Positions 62,479 to 64,000 of a stretch of 64,000 bases of DNA are shown here, piece by piece. This DNA is from Roseiarcus sp963761435. Lineage in GTDB: Bacteria > Pseudomonadota > Alphaproteobacteria > Rhizobiales > Beijerinckiaceae. The first letter of the stretch is position 1, and every line of letters begins with the position of its first letter. The DNA lies in the NCBI GenBank assembly GCA_963761435.1, contig CAVXHJ010000010.1, forward strand, positions 248,001 through 312,000. Direction: 5' to 3'. Position numbers and translations under genes: made by a program. Under the pieces are notes generated by a model. It worked only from the letters and a program-made list of their open reading frames with translations, was not told where the DNA came from and did no database searches.

Positions 62479-62622
62479 ATGAAGGACTTTCCGCGTTTGG
62501 AGTGGGAAAGTCCACACGACTGGAACGGGAGAGGCCCTCGGCGTCGCCGAACTTTGAGATTCTTCGAGAGTGGGGTTTCGGCGACGCTGATTGGCGATCT
62601 TGGATGGCGCGGCCTGATCTGA
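62479..62622 (+). CDS. Possible 47-residue Arg/Trp-rich peptide
   Basis: An open frame starts two bases after the stop of the 27-residue peptide gene, with AGGAGGGG 10 bases before the ATG. The product opens MKDFPRLEWESPHDWNGRG and contains RRRR. It lacks the shared LDDAELLGF module, and nothing but position and the ribosome site supports it. It could equally be spacer DNA. Confidence 0.25.
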   Translation: MKDFPRLEWESPHDWNGRGPRRRRTLRFFESGVSATLIGDLGWRGLI

Positions 62623-62700
62623 ACTGATCTGATCTGCGCCTCGTGGCGCGGCGTCGTAAGCGTAACCGACGTGCATTTCCCAACGGGGTGGAGAATTCAA

Positions 62701-62928
62701 ATGATGGCGCGACGGACGAATAGAATGGCGGTCGAGGAGAGCGTCCCGGGGCTTAAGGCGACTCCCCATATGGTCGAACTCGACGACGCGGAACTGCTCG
62801 GGTTCGAAAGGCTCGAACCAGAGCGGGGAGGGGAAGCCACAAGCAAACAGTCGCTAGGCCTGGCGTTCAATAAAAGAGGGGGAGAAGGCACGCCCGACGA
62901 GAGAGTTGAAGGCCCGTCCCGTCGCTAG
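62701..62928 (+). CDS. Small peptide with LDDAELLGF module (putative RiPP precursor), copy 1
   Basis: A 75-residue protein. A basic start (MMARRTNRMAVEESVPG) leads to the module VELDDAELLGFERLEPE, then SLGLAFNKRG and a charged tail (EGTPDERVEGPSRR). GTGGAGAATTCAAATG provides the ribosome site. The same module occurs in the next two genes. The acidic LDDAELLGF helix resembles leader-type recognition elements, and the AFNKRG with the variable tail could be the core. This is inference. Confidence 0.7.
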   Translation: MMARRTNRMAVEESVPGLKATPHMVELDDAELLGFERLEPERGGEATSKQSLGLAFNKRGGEGTPDERVEGPSRR

Positions 62929-63049
62929 GCTAGGAGGGGGGCCCTCGACATGAAAGTTGGGAAGGCCCCCCGCCTCGCGATCAGCACCTGCGGGCGACGG
63001 AGCGTGATACGAAATTGTTTACTTTTCTCATAACAGCGGAGACTTCTAA

Positions 63050-63223
63050 ATGGCCGAGCTACGGGATCAAGAAACGGCGACGTTTGGGACGGCGGACCTC
63101 GACGATGCGGAACTGCTCGGGTTCGAATGGCTTGAGCCGGGGCGCGAGGAAGAGGCGAGAAGCGAACAGGCGATAGGCATAGCCTTCAACAAGAGAGGGT
63201 TGGAAGGCCCCACACCCAAGTAA
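63050..63223 (+). CDS. Small peptide with LDDAELLGF module (putative RiPP precursor), copy 2
   Basis: A 57-residue protein under common gene-length cutoffs. It reads MAELRDQETATFGTADLDDA then ELLGFEWLEPG, an acidic spacer, AIGIAFNKRG and a short tail (LEGPTPK). The module and its spacing to FNKRG match the neighbour genes at 62701 and 63302. GCGGAGA precedes the ATG. No signal peptide or double-Gly cleavage site is seen. Confidence 0.72.
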   Translation: MAELRDQETATFGTADLDDAELLGFEWLEPGREEEARSEQAIGIAFNKRGLEGPTPK

Positions 63224-63301
63224 CGCCAGCAGAAGAATTTTTTGCGCCGCCGCATGGCTGGGGCCTCAAGTTTCTGACTTTCGGTCGGAAGGAGAATCCA
63301 A

Positions 63302-63736
63302 ATGACTGAACACCCGGATCAAAGAATGGCGACGCCCGAAACGTCAGATCTCGACGATGCCGAGCTTCTCGGGTTCCAGCATGTCGAGACCGCGCCCGCC
63401 TCTTCCACTTCGACCGAAGACGCCGTCGCGCTCGCTCTCAACAAGCGAGGGGAAGTGCCTGTGGTTTCCGACCGTCGTTTGAAGACCCACGTGAAGCATG
63501 CCTCCAGGACGGCCGACGGGCTGAATTTGTACAGTTTCCGTTATGCCGGCGAGGATCAGGAATTCCGGGGCGTCATGGCGCAAGAGCTGCTGGCCGACGA
63601 ACGGAATCGGTCCGCGGTCAAAGTGGGCGCGGACGGATATTATCGGGTCGATTACGACCGCTTGGGCCTCGCGAGCCTCGTGACCGGGGACATGCTCGCC
63701 GCCGGCGAGCGCGCCGTCCGCCGCGCCAAAACCTGA
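63302..63736 (+). CDS. LDDAELLGF module fused to an S74 intramolecular chaperone (tail-fibre) domain
   Basis: A 144-residue protein. Residues 1-55 repeat the small-peptide module (SDLDDAELLGFQHVE...AVALALNKRG). Residues 56 onward are an S74-type domain: SDRRLKTHVKHASRTADGLN, LYSFRYAGEDQEFRGVMAQE and VGADGYYRVDYDRLGLASLV. In S74 proteins the chaperone cuts itself off immediately before the Ser of SDxRLK, helped by the Lys five residues later; both are present (Ser56, Lys61). Cleavage would free a 55-residue peptide, the size of the 57-residue neighbour. GGAAGGAG precedes the ATG. Confidence 0.8.
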   Translation: MTEHPDQRMATPETSDLDDAELLGFQHVETAPASSTSTEDAVALALNKRGEVPVVSDRRLKTHVKHASRTADGLNLYSFRYAGEDQEFRGVMAQELLADERNRSAVKVGADGYYRVDYDRLGLASLVTGDMLAAGERAVRRAKT

Positions 63737-63746
63737 GAAGAAACCT

Positions 63747-64000
63747 CTAGGCGCCGGCGCTATCCGCCGGCGTTCCGGCAAGGTCGATCCGCTCCGGGTT
63801 CATGAGCCTCACGCGCCCGTCCACCCCAAGGCCGAGCGCGTGGACGTAGAAGTGCGTCGGGGCGGATTGCGGCGCCATCACCGGCGACGGAGCCGAGACG
63901 ATCCTGAGCCTACCGCAGGCGCCGATCCAGTCGATATGGCGGTGACCGTGCATGACCACGACGCGATCGGCATAGGGCTTGAGCACGCGCTGAAACCAGC
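63747..64000 (-). CDS. Metallophosphoesterase, C-terminal part (5' end outside window)
   Basis: The frame is open to the right edge of the window (WFQRVLKPYADRVVVMHGHR). The GHRH motif (MHGHRHIDW) is the last metal-binding motif of calcineurin-like phosphoesterases, followed by the usual strand and end of the domain (LRIVSAPSPVMAPQ). The upstream metal motifs lie beyond the window. It converges on the S74-fusion gene. Substrate unknown. Confidence 0.78.
   Translation of the reverse strand, partial: WFQRVLKPYADRVVVMHGHRHIDWIGACGRLRIVSAPSPVMAPQSAPTHFYVHALGLGVDGRVRLMNPERIDLAGTPADSAGA

Noticed and set aside
62394..63736. Methanobactin-type precursor genes
   Set aside because: The small peptides contain no Cys and there is no MbnB/MbnC pair nearby.

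Overview
The window is high-GC DNA (about 65% by eye) from an alphaproteobacterium, most likely a Hyphomicrobiales (Rhizobiales) member near Beijerinckiaceae/Methylocystaceae. Evidence: a fused IspDF, an adjacent DivK-PleD pair, EipB, DUF4170, DUF3572 and DUF992 proteins, the waaA-lpxK lipid A block, an argS-SPOR-nagZ block, an alphaproteobacterial LexA box (GTTC-N7-GTTY) and rhizobial-type REP palindromes. The genus is inference. No rRNA, tRNA, CRISPR array, integrase or intact insertion sequence was seen.

Layout. 0-11.4 kb: phospholipase D, a DNase I-fold hydrolase, the two methylcrotonyl-CoA carboxylase subunits (mccA, mccB) split by a patatin, three small envelope genes, a palindromic repeat element and an Mrr nuclease, then a Kir channel and a GST. 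11.7-19.1 kb: ispDF, a frameshifted flavin monooxygenase, and the lipid A/Kdo block lpxK-waaA-acyltransferase-DUF4170-cysQ-like. 19.4-24.7 kb: small metabolic genes and a TerC-LysE-sugar kinase operon, flanked by two paralogous small secreted proteins. 24.7-36.2 kb: accessory DNA with a twice-frameshifted porin, a lone Flp pilin, an SDR/isomerase pair, a REP inverted repeat, a secreted Cys/His repeat protein, a chimeric desaturase/YhhN remnant, an unusual Nramp, a slipin, an amidohydrolase, an aldo/keto reductase and clpS. 36.5-43.4 kb: mostly hypothetical proteins, an MFS pump and an EVE-domain gene. 43.4-57 kb: core cell-cycle, SOS, chromosome and translation genes (lexA, scpA, scpB, eipB, dinB, divK, pleD, nagZ, SPOR, argS, dgt, erpA).

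The most interesting part is the right end (58.1-63.7 kb). An NRPS-like A-carrier-thioesterase protein overlaps a gene for a HExxH-type putative peptide beta-hydroxylase. Divergent from them lies a run of tiny genes, two of which are under 60 codons. Three share an LDDAELLGF...A(F/L)NKRG module. A fourth is a 27-residue peptide made of three nonapeptide repeats, with a similar upstream leader. The last tiny gene joins the module to an S74-type self-cleaving chaperone domain. Together they look like a ribosomally made, post-translationally modified peptide system that I cannot match to a described class.

At least six single-base indels, all in runs of 2-4 identical bases, interrupt otherwise good genes (monooxygenase, porin twice, a small exported protein, amidohydrolase, aldo/keto reductase). 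Five lie between 25.5 and 35.9 kb. Consensus error is as likely as real decay, so the affected genes are annotated as probably repairable.
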